Assembly (NCBI GenBank): GCA_029721435.1
Contig: CM056573.1
Coordinates: forward strand, 121,669,447 to 121,733,446
DNA: 64,000 nucleotides
From: Gymnothorax reevesii
Taxonomy: Eukaryota > Chordata > Actinopteri > Anguilliformes > Muraenidae
Direction of reading: 5' to 3'
The translations under genes and the position numbers were made by a program. The notes beneath the pieces are model-generated. The model did no database searches. It was not told the DNA's origin and saw only the letters and a list, made by a program, of their open reading frames with translations. Shown here in pieces: positions 1 to 11,637 of this stretch. How positions within the stretch are numbered: the first letter of the stretch is position 1; each line of letters opens with the position of its first letter.

Positions 1-661
1 TTTCGTGGACTTGGAGAAGGCATTTGACTGTGTCCCTCGTGGCATTCTGTGGGAGGTGCTTCGGGAGTATGGAGTCAGGGGCCCTCTACTAAGGGCCGTG
101 CGGTCTCTGTATGACCGGAGCAGAAGCTTGGTTCGCATTGATGGCAGGAAGTCAGACCTGTTCCCAGTGCATGTTGGACTCCAGCAGGGCTGCTCTCTGG
201 ATCGGCAGACCGGTATGGTGGTCCCTCTATTTAAGAAGGGGGACCGGAGGATGTGCTCCAACTGTAGGGGGATCACACTCCTCAGCCTCCCGGGTAAAGT
301 CTATTCCGGGGTGCTGGAGAGGAGAATTCGGCCGATGGTCGAACCTCGGATCCAGGAGGAACAATGCGGTTTTCGTCCTAGTAGTGGAACACAGGACCAG
401 CTCTATACCCTCCGCAGGGTGCTTGAGGGTGCATGGGAGTTTACCCAACCAGTTCACATGTGTTTTGTGGACTTGGAGAAGGCATTTGACTGTGTCCCTC
501 GTGGCATTCTGTGGGAGGTGCTTCGGGAGTATGGAGTCAGGGGCCCTCTACTAAGGGCCGTGCGGTCTCTGTATGACCGGAGCAGAAGCTTGGTTCGCAT
601 TGATGGCAGGAAGTCAGACCTGTTCCCAGTGCATGTTGGACTCCAGCAGGGCTGCTCTCTG
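1..661 (+). repeat. In-frame tandem duplication (462-bp period) inside the LINE
   Basis: Bases 1-199 are repeated at 463-661 with a single difference (C at 4, T at 466). The offset of 462 bp is 154 codons, so the frame is kept. Between the copies lies the normal upstream part of the RT domain (VVPLFKKGDRR, GITLLSLPGKVYS, EEQCGFRPSSGT). The junction at 199/200 joins the middle of motif B to upstream RT sequence. The first copy is cut by the window edge. Confidence 0.85.
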
Positions 662-1549
662 TCACCGGTTCTGTTCATTATCTTTATGGACAGAATTTCT
701 AGGCGCAGCCAGAAGCCGGAGGGAGTTCGGATTGGGTGCCACAGGATCTCATCTCTGCTTTTAGCGGATGATGTTGTCCCGTTGGCTCCTTTGAACCAGG
801 ACCTTCAGCATGCACTGGGGCGGTTTGCAGCCAAGGGCGAAGCGGCTGGGATGAGAATCAGCACCTCCAAGTCCAAGGCCATGGTTCTCGACCGGAAAAA
901 GATGGCTAGCCCCCTCCGGGTTGGAGGGGAGCTCTTGCCTCAAGTGGAGGAATTCAAGTATCTTGGGGTCTTGTTCACGAGTGAGGGAAGGATGGAGTGT
1001 GAGATTGACAGACGGATCGGTGCAGCGGCAGCAGTAATGCGGTCATTGTACCGATCTGTTGTGGTGAAGAAGGAGCTGAGTTGAAAGGCAAAGCTCTTGA
1101 TTTACCAGTCAATCTACATTCCTACCCTCACCTATGGTCATGAACTTTGGCTCATGACCGAAAGAACAAGATCTTGGGTACAAGCGGCTGAAATGGGTTT
1201 CCTCCGCAGGGTGACGGGCCGCTCCCTTAGAGATAGGGTGAGGAGCTCTGTCACCCGGGAGGAGCTCAGAGTAGAGCCGCTGCTCCTCCACGTCGAGAGG
1301 GGCCAACTGGGGTGGCCCGGGCATTTCTATCGGTTGCCCCCTGGACGCCTTCCTGGGAAGGTATTCCGGGCATGCCCCACCGAGAGGAGGCCCCGGGGAA
1401 GACCCAGGACACGCTGGAGGGACTATGTCACTCGGCTGGCCTGGGAACGCCTCGGGATACCCCTGGAAGATCTGGAGGAAGAGTCCGGGGAGAGGGAAGT
1501 CTGGGCATCCCTGCTTAGACTGCTGCCTCTGCGACCCGGCCCCGGATAA
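5..1549 (+). pseudogene. RTE-type reverse transcriptase ORF, broken by one stop
   Basis: One reading frame runs through the segment, interrupted only by TGA at 1082-1084. That stop sits in the conserved stretch after VVVKKELS, where an arginine codon is usual in the family, so a CGA to TGA change is the likely cause. Visible motifs include VDLEKAFD (palm motif A), GLQQGCSLSPVLF (motif B), a degenerate LLADDVV (motif C) and EFKYLGVLF. The C-terminal part has the ARG-rich RRPRGRPRTRWRDYV segment and ends RPGPG. Motif A and the following region occur twice because of an internal duplication. The ORF cannot give a normal enzyme. Confidence 0.85.
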
Positions 1550-1575
1550 GCGGTAGAAGATGGATGGATGGATGG

Positions 1576-1844
1576 TTATGATCACAATCATTATTACTAG
1601 CAGGTTGTCCAACTCTCCCAGTTATTAGGAAATACTGCTTGGTAGAGGTCATCAATGCCTCTCTGTCATATCTCAGAAAGGTATTTTCCCAAACCATTCC
1701 CTCGCCACAGGCACTTCATTACCAAGCCTCACTCTGAGTGAAGCCTGAGCCTGGTACTCAGAGTCTGAGCAGTTGTGATTGACAAGTGTTTACTTTCTGG
1801 TGGGCGGGCACTTGTCTGAAGTTTAAAATCATTGGTGTACTTGT
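1576..1844. other. No gene seen; intron-like sequence
   Basis: AT-balanced sequence between the LINE tail and the helicase-like fragment. No ORF, RNA gene or repeat motif was recognised. The next gpr137c exon was sought here and down to position 1 on the minus strand and was not found. Confidence 0.5.
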
Positions 1845-2075
1845 AAACCAACCACGATGATCGGCTTGCCGTTTGCCCTCCCCTGTTTCTCGACCACTAA
1901 CCGCAAAAGCAGATAAATCAAATTTTTCCCGAGACCTGTAGGGAGCAGGGCTACATCATTTTCATTCAAAAAAACTAACCAAACATTCATCTTGTTGTGG
2001 CTTTAAGTCGCTAATACCGGGGATTTTCTCCACGACAGAGCGAATGGCCTCCCGAGTATCTATGTCCATCACCAT
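1845..2075 (-). pseudogene. RecQ-like helicase fragment (N-terminal Walker A region)
   Basis: On the minus strand, an ATG at 2075 opens a frame with EAIRSVVEKIPGISDLKPQQ, then DECLVSFF. A single frameshift in a run of seven T (plus-strand A run at about 1964-1970) leads to NENDVALLPTGLGKNLIYLL, followed by VVEKQGRANGKPIIVV. The order 'KPxQ...DVxxLLPTGxGKxLIYxL' is the Q-motif and Walker A of RecQ-family helicases. The Walker A has lost its usual serines (GLGKN instead of GSGKS). Homology stops after IIVV, before the expected DEAH region. Multicopy RecQ-like genes occur in fish genomes, so this may be a remnant of a helicase-carrying mobile element; that origin is inference. Confidence 0.7.
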
Positions 2076-2652
2076 TGTTGATTTCGGAGACTACAATTTC
2101 AAACTCGGCGCAGCGGCTAAGTCGTGGCTCTCGGCCACACCTTCTGTTCGTTGGTTGGTCAAGGGCAGCTGGGGTCTGCACTGCTGAGCTGAGCTAGGCA
2201 GAGCTCTTTGTGATCAGATGAAGTGGTGAAGCGAAATGAAAATGAGTACTATGAGACTATGTACAAAAGGTGCTACTATTTCTAAATGGTTTATCTGATA
2301 TGAAAAAAAAAAAGATTGAGGCTGACACTCTGTACTTCAACCTTAATTTTCTTGTGTCCCTTCAAATTCAAACTGTAAAAAAGAATCAAAATAATGCAAA
2401 AAAATGTGTCGCTGTCCAGTGAATTACGGTGCCCACCATAAGTTCTTTGCGTTTTCGCCAAGCTATACTAGGGCATCTGAATTTTATCACGCCATCACTC
2501 ATTTTATTCCGTCCCGTCTCATATTCAGTCTCTGTTTCCATTGAGAACTCGCAGAGGGTTCTGGAATATCACATTCTCCCTGCTAAAAACCCACGTTTCT
2601 GAAAAAACCACCACCACCACCCCCTCCACCCCACAATGAGCGAACTGCACAC

Positions 2653-2881
2653 CTTGGACTCGAGGTAGACGTTGGCAGAGGACATCTTGGCGATGCGGAA
2701 GATGCAGACGGCGAGGGAGATAGCGCAGAGCACAAAGAGGCTGTCATTGATGAGTACACGCGCCAGCACGGCGTGCTTCACCTCGCCCTCTCCCACGCTG
2801 CCCTGCACCAGCATGGCGCACGTCACATTTACCACCAGGAAAAAGAGACCAGCGGACAGGAAGCCCAGTCGCAGGGGAACC
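2653..2881 (-). CDS. gpr137c: gpr137c exon 3 (partial gene)
   Basis: A 229-bp internal exon of a GPR137-family multispanning membrane protein. It completes a split codon with its first G, then encodes 76 residues starting [18 protein letters not shown] and ending [11 protein letters not shown]. Two hydrophobic segments are visible: [20 protein letters not shown] and the one around [17 protein letters not shown]. The acceptor (minus strand, TTTTTCCCAG) ends at 2882 and the donor GTGTGC starts at 2652. GPR137 proteins are lysosomal seven-helix-like proteins linked to Rag/mTORC1 signalling (family knowledge). INDSLF and [11 protein letters not shown] resemble GPR137C most. Exon 4 is outside the window. 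Confidence 0.92.
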
Positions 2882-3880
2882 CTGGGAAAAACAAAAACAA
2901 AAACAAAAAAAAAACACCAATAACTCCCTGTGCGTGAGGTGCTACAAGTTTGTTCCATTCGTTTAAGGTGAGGTCCACAGGCATTTGCAGAGACACAATT
3001 TTAAATGGCAGGAATTCCTGCATGGTTCAATGTGTACGGATGTGCTTTGCTGAAATTTAAATAAAAACTTTAGCATGGATACATTAAAGAGTAAACGGTC
3101 AACTTTACTGCGAGTACATCTACATCCATATCACTTGAACGATGGAATTCTGTGCGCATACACCATTATGTAGATCTCATGCATAGACAACTCAATACAG
3201 TGATTTAAAAAAAAAAAAAAAAGAATCACAGAAAGCGTGTACAAAATGCACACTGCAAGGACTGAAAGTTGGAGAGACAAACAACAAAGTGGACTTTGGA
3301 TCATAAAAACTACGATAAACCTTGGCCATCCTGTATGACTGGCCTGTTTAGCAGTAAACGGGGCTCAATGATGGAGTCTTTAAGCTTCCTTGGCCCACAG
3401 CAGCCAGTTATCACCAGCTCAAAGTGCTTATTTGCAGAGAAATTCAAATCAATTCTAACTCCAAATCCAGATCAATTCCTCCTCGAAACAGATTTTTACA
3501 AGCCGGAGGGGCTCGTGCTTAATTGAAACAGACAACAAAGTGCAACTCAAAGAAGTGAATGAAGGAGGGTTGATTTATTGCCGACTGCACAGAGAGCCTC
3601 ATTCCCCCTCCTCTTTCCTTCATCGGCAATGCATGAGTGATTCTCTTTTAGACTGACTCAGTCATAGGTACGTGACCAAACAGATCTTTTTTCCAATAAT
3701 GCTCGTGCTGTCTTTGTCACTTCCTATTGCAGCATACAACTCTTGCTCACTGAACTAAAACAGAAAAGCAAAAAGAATGAACAGAGAATGAACACCTTTT
3801 CAAAATTATGACAATTAGCCTTTGATACTGATCCTGTCAGCTTAGCTAAAGCGATGAAAATAACAGAGCAACATACTTAC

Positions 3881-3930
3881 GTGTATTTGTTCAGCTCTGG
3901 GGAATATTTAGCTTTGGCTTTGAACATTAC
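3881..3930 (-). CDS. gpr137c: gpr137c exon 2 (50-bp micro-exon)
   Basis: A short exon found by splice sites and homology. On the minus strand it is preceded by CCACAG and followed by GTAAGT. It encodes VMFKAKAKYSPELNKY plus two bases of a threonine codon completed by the first base of exon 3. It starts in phase 0, exactly matching the end of exon 1. The peptide matches the cytoplasmic loop after TM3 in GPR137 proteins (FKAK.KYSPEL..Y). It is too short to stand out as an ORF. The precise phase fit on both sides makes the call firm. Confidence 0.92.
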
Positions 3931-6900
3931 CTGTGGGAGAACAAAAGAAGAAAGAGCTTTGAATGGGAGAAGTACTGAGAGTAACTTACATGAAAACAAT
4001 ACACTGCACAGAAAAATAACCTGTTCAAGATTCAGCACAGAAACAGTTGGCCTTGGGATTTCCCTCCCCAGAAAGAAAAAACCAGAATCTAAGTGTCAAG
4101 AGGGGAGGTAGTCCAAGTCCAGAAACTCTTTGCCCGGGTTGATCAGAACATAACTCAGATTTTACCAATACATAGCTAGTGTGTGCCACCTCCTAATCAT
4201 TTGGTTAGCTTTCACATATACAGAACAATATATTGCTGGTTTTCAGATGAAAACCAATGTCAGGGATCATGAACTCATGGTTTTCTTGGGCCGAAATCTG
4301 CTGGTTTTCCAGTCTCTCTTTAACTGGCAGTCAGGTATAAAGAGAGTCTGGACAGTCATTAGCACAACTTGCTCAGTAGTTTTTTACCCAGGATAAAAGG
4401 AAAACCCGGGCTGAGTACAGATTCAAGGGTCAGATTTGGTGATCACAAACCCAGGCTTTCCACCGACTGTGGCTTGCTAGGAGGGATGTTATGGCAATTC
4501 AGAGGAAAAGTATAGACCAACAGGTGCAAGCGCATTCCATCGAGAGATCTGTGCACGGGCTTGGTGCTGACATCTGTGACTTTTAGCCATCATTGCCGTG
4601 GCTGCCTTGGCACCAGGCAACAGTCCAATGGAAAAGATCAGTATTCAACATCTCCTGAGTGCCTGACCAGCAAGGAATGACCTGGACAGGCACTGTGACA
4701 AAACTGTACAGACGCCGGTCTGGTGCATGAGGACGCACTTTTGAGGTTGGAACTTCCTGTGACTGCACTCATGACCAACTTCTGTTATCCCGACACACAT
4801 TGCATAAATTTCTACAACACTTATCCAGCATTTCAACACAAAACAGGCAGCAAGAGCTGAGATGAAGGCAAATTAAAAAAAACCAAACTATTACAAGGAG
4901 AACTCTATGGTCAAACTAAACAGTGTCTTGAGCCCAGGAAAGCCAACAGATCCCAGCAGGGACCGTGTCTGGCTTTTAATGCAAGTGCTGAAACACACCA
5001 TGGAGCCTGACAAGTACAGCAAAGGGTGCATCACTGGTAGTGTTACCATCAGTCAAGCTCTGGAACAGCCAAAGCAGTGGACATGAAACCTGTTCTGTTC
5101 ACATCAAACATCAGGACTGCTGCTTCAGTGGTTAAACAAGAGCTTGAGCAGGCCTTTGCATTCACCATAGCAACAGCTTCTCTTAGGGTTGGCCACAGCA
5201 ATGGGTGAATAGGTTTCTGGTGGCCTTAGACACAGTTCCTACTGGACCCTCTAAAGCTATTAAACATGTTCTTTGGTGCTCTGATTTCTCATCTACTCCT
5301 TTCATGGGGTTGGCCTATCAGCCAAGGTTATTGTTACGTCAAGATATTTTTAGTTATTCAACATTTGAAGGCATTCTTTTTTCCCCTTGAAAAAGCCAGA
5401 ATACTTCTGAACAAAAATTGTCGACAAACGCACTTCCAGGCTTTTTTTTTTAGAAGACACCTTGGATGTTTGTGTGGTTAGCGCTCAAAATATGTGTATG
5501 ATACGGTATTAAAATCTGACTGCTCAGAGAAAAAAAAAAAAAAAAATCACTGATGGAATCATAAAGATATTAATGAAACATAAAAAATTCAGGTTTGAAA
5601 ACATCTAATTTTTGTCAGTAATATTATGAAACATTTCTATCATGTTATTCAAATGAAAGGCAAAAAAACTGAAGAATAAAGAGTGTGAATCCAACCAGCA
5701 CAACTAAAGGGCAAACAAAAACAAAATGGAACAAATGTCTAAACTGCATAATTTAAATTACATAAAAAGATAACATTTATAACATGATAAATCACAAATG
5801 TAAATCTTCTTTCCTTCCAAATTAAAGTAACAATGGCGCACAAAAAAGTAATTTGAAATGTAAGATTTTTTTTCACACCAAATGCACCAGAGGGCACCAA
5901 TTGTAATGTAAATTTCCAAAATTTTTCCAGGGGAGGATCTTTGGACCCCCTTCTTGAATCAGAGTTGACTGGGGGGACAAAGCGTGCAAACAGAGCCCTG
6001 CAGCCTATTATGGAAGCATCTCTGTAGACTCCAAACCTTATTGAAAGACCTGTGTCTGAGACCAAGATGGCTGATGATTCAAAGCCCTGCACCACTACAA
6101 CCACAATACAGTCAGTGCAGCTCTTGGGCCCTTCACATCACATTGAGCAGGGGCCAATCCCCCTGGAGTAGTCTAATCTACTGTAGGTCACTTGAAGGCA
6201 TCGGATGAACAACTGTAATGTAATATTACTACAGCAGACAGCCCAGCACTATGGGAAAGCATTCAGTGAAAGTTACACAGTAAAAGCAAATTCACAATAA
6301 AGCCTCAAGACTGCATCTTGTGGCTGTCAACTCCATTTGCTCATTAGATGAAAACAAGCAATCTTGCCACAGACAAACAAAAAAGTCAACAGATGGACAG
6401 ACAGCCACACCACAGAGATGGGCATTACTCTGTGCCAACCTCATGCTCGCCACAGACACCCAGCAGCTCGGCACCTGCGCAGAATAAAACCCAAAAATAA
6501 AACCACTCAAACAAACACACCGCCACCACTGCAGCCTCTTAGTCTGAAACATTCATTTGCATCTGATTGTCATTCAATTTGCAACTTGTTGACAGTCCAA
6601 TACCCATTCAGACACCCCTTTCCAGTGCTTGTCCACTGGCTTTTCATGCAGTGTTTTTCGATGGCGTCTTACGGCATCAGCTGACTCAGCCACTGCCAGC
6701 TGACACTTTAGGACCACAGTCTTACCCCCACATAAAGCCGGTATTATGAACAATAACGAGCATTAAATATGCAGCAAACTAGTTGTAATAATAATACAAT
6801 GAATGACAAGCAGAAGAAACCTATGCAAAGCAGCGCTGTTTAGCACATCCACATGAATTGCTGATATACCCCTCTCTCCTTTTTAGAGGGGTAACTTACA

Positions 6901-6948
6901 TATGCTCACGCTCAATATACACCAAGTATGCACACTCACACTAAAACA

Positions 6949-6983
<35 letters not shown>

Positions 6984-7860
6984 TGAGCACAAACATACAA
7001 ATCACCGCAAACGCATTTATCATGTCACACTACACATTCACAATACAGACATGCATATGAACACACATGCATACGCACACACACAGACACAACCTTAATG
7101 ATGTTAATGACAGAGCAGGTGACCATCAAGACACGTGGGGTGGATGAGTATTAACGAAGGGCAGTGACCGTCAGAAGAGCATCAGACTCTCCAGACTCCT
7201 TATTCCAGAAGGATGGATAAATCCAATCTAATCTCAGCCATCCGTGTCAGATTAGCAATGGAGAGAGTAGGAGAGGGTCAGAAAGAGGGAGAGAGAGGGG
7301 GGGAAATAAAAAGAGAGGCACAGAGACAAAGATGAGAGACAGATTGAGAGAGAGAAAAAGAATAGCTTATTTATTACAAACAGAAATTCTTTCCACTTAA
7401 CTGCAAAAGTGGGAATGGAAATACCAACAGCCTCCTGGTCGGGGAAGCGGCATCAGAGTCGTCAGTTTTACTCCTTGCCAACCAAGGATGTGTTGGGTCA
7501 TTCCATGCCAAGTGAAGACACACCTGGGCCATCATGGTCTTTGATTTTACTTTAACTTTTTCTATTTGTTCATTTTGGCCCAATCGGTTGTATCGGTTCT
7601 TGTTTCCATGGAAATTGTGTTTGAAGTTGGGCAAATTTGAGATTTTTTCCACTTTTTGGGCCCTTATTACTCACCAATTACTGGTGATACTGAAGAAGCG
7701 ACAAAAGAAACTTTATTTCAGATAGATCGTTGACACTTCCATTAACAAGAAGCCCATGGGCCTTAACGGTCACCTGAGTTATATAAAACTGATGTTATTA
7801 ATGTGAATGAACCAAATATACCCAAGAGTACCATTTTCCTGTATAAAGTATAGTAAACTT
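3931..7860. other. gpr137c intron 1, left part; no gene seen
   Basis: Intronic sequence with short A-tracts (about 5530-5547) and a CA microsatellite at 6951-6981. A GA-rich low-complexity stretch spans about 7260-7350. No coding or RNA feature was recognised. Confidence 0.6.
6951..6981. repeat. (CA)n microsatellite
   Basis: About 15 uninterrupted CA units, in a wider CA-rich stretch up to about 7090. Confidence 0.95.
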
Positions 7861-7989
7861 CATCCCCTCCCAAGGGGCAAACAGGGAGCCTGAGGGCTAT
7901 GAAATTAGCAATTTTGATAAAGCACCTGAAAACCCTTCCATCAATGATGAGTTTTTTTTCCCAGCATATCTAGGTCTGGAAAAGAAGAT

Positions 7990-8240
7990 TGTGAAAATTT
8001 CAGCCAGTTTGACCACTTCTAGCCCCGCCACAGCGGTTTCTGATAAGAAGTGGAAAATGTATTTACCAGTTTTAGCCCCGCCCCTCAGAGCCCCAGGGGG
8101 TGGGCTCCATACAATTCACAATTTTGGTGCATATTTGACCGAGGATGGTTCCAGCAAAATTTTATTGAAATCGGTCAGAAACGGGAGCTGCGTCTGAATT
8201 ATAATTTTCATCCCATAGTAAAAGTTCTTTGGAATTGGCA
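7990..8240 (+). repeat. Dispersed repeat, copy 1 (GCCCC-rich unit)
   Basis: The core at about 8066-8175 (ACCAGTTTTAGCCCCGCCC followed by CAGAGCCCC, then ATTCACAATTTTGGTGCATA and GAAATCGG) recurs in the same orientation at 9714-9830. No coding potential. Class unknown. Confidence 0.75.
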
Positions 8241-8585
8241 AGAGAAAGCAACTCAAAAAGAAGCGAAAGAAAGCTGAAGTGAGAGGAAAAAACTTCACCT
8301 TTATATCCACAAAGTTAAAAAAAGTAGAGGGGGACTCCAACAATTATTCACTAAAATTGGCGGAAAAAAATGTTTTCTTCCTCCTCTTTAGACGCGAGGA
8401 TGTGTGATCAGGTCGAGAAAAGCCAACAGAACAGCAACCAACAATGTAATGTACAACAACACGCAACAATATAGGCTAACGCGATCCTGGCTGTGACTGC
8501 GGGGTTTTTTAATATAAAAGTATCATTGCGCCCCATGCATCTGTATGCAGATAACTGCACTAGTGGGAACATTTAAGTGTATAGT

Positions 8586-9289
8586 TATATCCCCGTACGC
8601 CGAATGGCGTTCCGGGGATATTATGTTTTTGGTCCAACTGCCGCCGCGCCGCCCTACGTGTCAACGCGATAACTTCAGTAATATTTCAGTTAGAAATTTC
8701 AAGTTTTGCATATAAGTAAGTATCATGAAGAGAAAGAACTGATTCGATTTTGGACAATTTACAATCTCTAGATTGGCCACCAGGGGCCAAACACTGAAAA
8801 AGAAAATCACTGTTTTTATCATATCTCTGGAAATATTTGTCTGATCTCAAATCAAGTGCTAATGAAAGGTCATGACCTGAGAATGTGTCCCACAATGACA
8901 TTATACCCGTTCGGTTCAAAATTTTGACACAAGATGGAACTTTGTCACATAAAATTCACCATTTTTGTCATATCTCTGGTTCTATTCGTCCAATTGACAT
9001 GAAACTATGTGCAACTGCAAGGTCATGACCTCACAACGTGTCACATGATGACATCATACCTGCATGGTTCAATATTTTGCCACCAGGTGGCACGTTGTGA
9101 TGGAAAATGACCATTTTGGCCATATCTTCAGAACCATTTGTCCGATTGACCTGAAATTAAGTTCAAATGAAAGGTCATGACCTGTGGGGCTTTATACTGT
9201 ATTGGGTCTATTCAAGGATTGGGGAAATGGAGGATTGGGGGTGTTCAGGGATATACCCAAAGCCGTCGCCTCAGACGGCGTAAGCCTAG
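8586..9289 (+). mobile_element. Non-autonomous Helitron2/Helentron-like element, copy A
   Basis: The left end is TATATCCCCG and folds into a terminal hairpin with CGGGGATAT (8590-8620). The right end has a hairpin GCCGTC-loop-GACGGC (9262-9279), a few bases, then CTAG. An inverted version of the left terminus (TTCAGGGATA) sits just inside the right hairpin. This layout, subterminal inverted repeats offset by a 3' hairpin, is that of Helitron2 elements; a T flanks each end, as expected for T^T insertion. The interior holds a unit with CGCGATAACTTCAG and GGCCACCAGG, and degenerate units with AAGGTCATGACCT. No ORF. A second copy is at 60705-61824. Confidence 0.7.
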
Positions 9290-9418
9290 TTATTATTGTT
9301 ATTATCTGAAGCTTTCAGCCAACATTATCACCCCTAAAAATAGGCGACTATATGTATTGGTGAGAAATGAACGAGGAGGAGGAAGAGGAGGAAAAAATGA
9401 CGTGTCCACGGTTATTAC

Positions 9419-9445
9419 CTGGCCCCTCCCCTAGGGGGCCAGGTT
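9419..9445. repeat. Short hairpin, CCTGGCCCC / GGGGCCAGG
   Basis: A near-perfect inverted repeat with a loop of a few bases, next to a GT microsatellite at 9457-9478. It may be a terminal hairpin of a Helitron-like repeat, but no partner end was identified. Confidence 0.5.
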
Positions 9446-9456
9446 AAGCAATGATC

Positions 9457-9478
9457 GTGTGTGTGTGTGTGTGTGTGT
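9457..9478. repeat. (GT)n microsatellite
   Basis: Eleven GT units. Confidence 0.9.
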
Positions 9479-9589
9479 TTCTGTCAGTCTGTCTGTCAGC
9501 CCGTGCCTGGGGCCAGGTCTGCTATCTCTGATTGCCTTGTTGATTTTTGAAAACGGTTATGATTCGTTATCCGTGTATCCGTTTACACA

Positions 9590-9900
9590 TGTAGATGTTG
9601 ACACCCCTAGTGGGCACCATAAAATTCATAATTTTAGTGCGTACTTGACAAAGGGAGGTTCCTGGAAAATTGTACTGAAATCAGATCAATGGTCGAAAGT
9701 CGAAAATATATTGACCAGTTTTAGCCCCGCCCCTCAGAGCCCCTGGGGGTGGGCACCGTATGATTCACAATTTTGGTGCATATCTGACCAAGGAAGATTC
9801 CTGCAAAGTTTTATCGAAATCGGATCAGCAGTTCCTGAGAAAAAGTCAAAAGTGTAAATTGTTTATGGACGCAGGACGGACGACACACCACGGACCAATA
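9590..9900 (+). repeat. Dispersed repeat, copy 2, with two internal units
   Basis: The unit at 9714-9830 matches 8066-8175. A more diverged unit precedes it at about 9603-9695 (CATAAAATTCATAATTTTAG, GAGGTTCCTGGAAAATT). It ends near a GGACGGACGACACACCACGG stretch. No coding potential. Confidence 0.75.
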
Positions 9901-11044
9901 AGGGTCCTGCATCCAACTTTTCTGAAAAACTAATGATATGAGATTTTTTACATTTAATAAAAGGATTCTACATGAAATCAAATATTTATGCCATTAGTTC
10001 TTCTACATTATGTTCCATGATTGAATTTTTTGCTAGGTTAGATTTTGACTTCACCATGTCCCTTCCACAATGAATATCTTATTACCCTTATGTGACTTCT
10101 AAACGTAGCTTGCAGATATGCAAACGTTGTTCTGTGCCCTAAAGACGTATATATTTCATGACATTGTAGCATTCAAGGTCATTTAGTAATCCAGTGAAAT
10201 GTGGGAGGTGGTCATCGGGGTACAGTTGAGACACAATGCATCAACTGTACCCGACGCAGAACTCCATTGCTTCGCAGGCTGTTTATCAGCGCAGACTTAT
10301 GATAACTGGTTTTAAGTCACAATTAGACAAAATTAGAGACCAAGGTAAATTAATTTTGATATTTGTGATATTTGAACTGTCTTCTATTAATGGATATATT
10401 TTTCTGGCATGAATATTATAAGGATTATAGAGTATGTAATGAAATATGAAAGGTGGTAAAACTAGTACAGTTGAGACAGGTCTTGTGTAGGTTATGCAGC
10501 AACAGAATTCATTCAGAAGTCAGAACATTAAAAGGCATCTGGATTACACTTTATAATAAAGGGACAAAATAAATAGCAGATTGTTGTGCTCCGTCTGTAG
10601 AATGTGGTCTCACGTAGAGTGTACCACTGGTGGCCACTGCTATACATGCCACCAATGTGAGTGAATAAATTTTAGTTTTAATTGCTATTGTTGTTTTCTG
10701 TTACCGTTTGCCTTGTTATTCACACAGTTATTGCACTTTTATTATGTTTACTTTGGTACGGTTTGCAATATCTGGGAAATTTTGCATAGTTTTACTGTTT
10801 TTTTTTTTACTTTTAACCCATGCTAGTGTTGATTTAAACAAAATGGATGAATTGATGAAGTGCATCACATTTACAATGAATGTTTTTTATTGTTTATTAC
10901 ATTGGCAATGATTGACTTGTCAGCTTTCCAGCATTTTGAATGGTGTCTCAACTGTGCTATGGTACGGTCTCAACTGTACTCTATATGTGTACTATATGGG
11001 TACGGTTGAGACAAAAATGCGCCTTTTGTTTTTGATTAATAGTG

Positions 11045-11523
11045 TGTAATGTGAATATAGGCCACTAGATGGCAGTATTTACCTTTTTTTTGTTAAGCTC
11101 AGACTGGAGTCATGTTTAGACATGTCCTGGACATGTCTGGGGCAAGTCTCAGAAAATTAAAAAAAAGAGGTCTAAATGTGGGTGGGGTCTGTAAAAGAGT
11201 ATATAAGGAAAAGAATTGAGACAGTAAGGTAGGAGAAATTGCAAGAAGAAGGATACGTGTGACCAGACCTGTCATTTCTGTTTAAGACCTGTTAAGTTTC
11301 TTTTGTGGATTTTTCTCACCCAGCACATCACCAGAAAACCCAAAGGGACTGTAAATATTTTTGTTTTTGTTATAATTCAATCTTGGTCATTAGTTGTTAG
11401 TTAGTGGTTATTGTCTTTGTCTGTTAATTAAATGTGTTGAGGTTTTTAAAACTGTGTCTGTCAACCCTTGCTGTTGCTGTTGCTGTTATGTTGTAAATGT
11501 AAAAACAAATTGGGGCCATAACA
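11045..11523 (+). repeat. 5' LTR of the Gmr1 element
   Basis: Starts TGTAATG and ends CATAACA. A TATA box (GTATATAAGG) lies at about 11199-11208 and an ATTAAA polyadenylation-type signal at about 11426. CTGTTG triplets precede the end. Transcription of the element should start inside this LTR. Confidence 0.93.
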
Positions 11524-11526
11524 AAT

Positions 11527-11544
11527 TGGGGGCTCGTCCGGGAT
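11527..11544 (+). promoter_or_regulatory. Primer-binding site, tRNA-Pro type
   Basis: TGGGGGCTCGTCCGGGAT, three bases after the LTR, is complementary to the 3' end of tRNA-Pro and equals the well-known proline-type site of gammaretroviruses. It would prime minus-strand DNA synthesis. Confidence 0.88.
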
Positions 11545-11637
11545 AGACCATTTTGTGAGTCATTTATTAAAAATCTAACATTTCAAATTGTAAAATTGAT
11601 TTTTTTTTAATTGAATACATATATATTGACAACAGCA

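Larger units (their letters stand above)
1..1575 (+). mobile_element. 3' part of an RTE-clade (Rex3-like) LINE retrotransposon
   Basis: A non-LTR retrotransposon enters from the left edge and ends in a short ATGG tandem tail at about 1560-1575, only a few bases after the ORF stop at 1547-1549. A very short 3' UTR and a tetranucleotide tail are typical of RTE/Rex3 elements in fish. The reverse transcriptase palm and the C-terminal region are present; the endonuclease part would lie outside the window. It lies in or beyond the downstream introns of gpr137c, on the opposite strand. The clade call rests on motif recognition and tail type, not on a tree. Confidence 0.85.

Noticed and set aside
1109..1612. 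167-codon open frame on the minus strand
   Set aside because: Antisense shadow of the GC-rich LINE C-terminal region.
2044..2190. Short plus-strand open frame starting ATGGCCTCC
   Set aside because: It is antisense to the RecQ-like fragment and has no features of its own.
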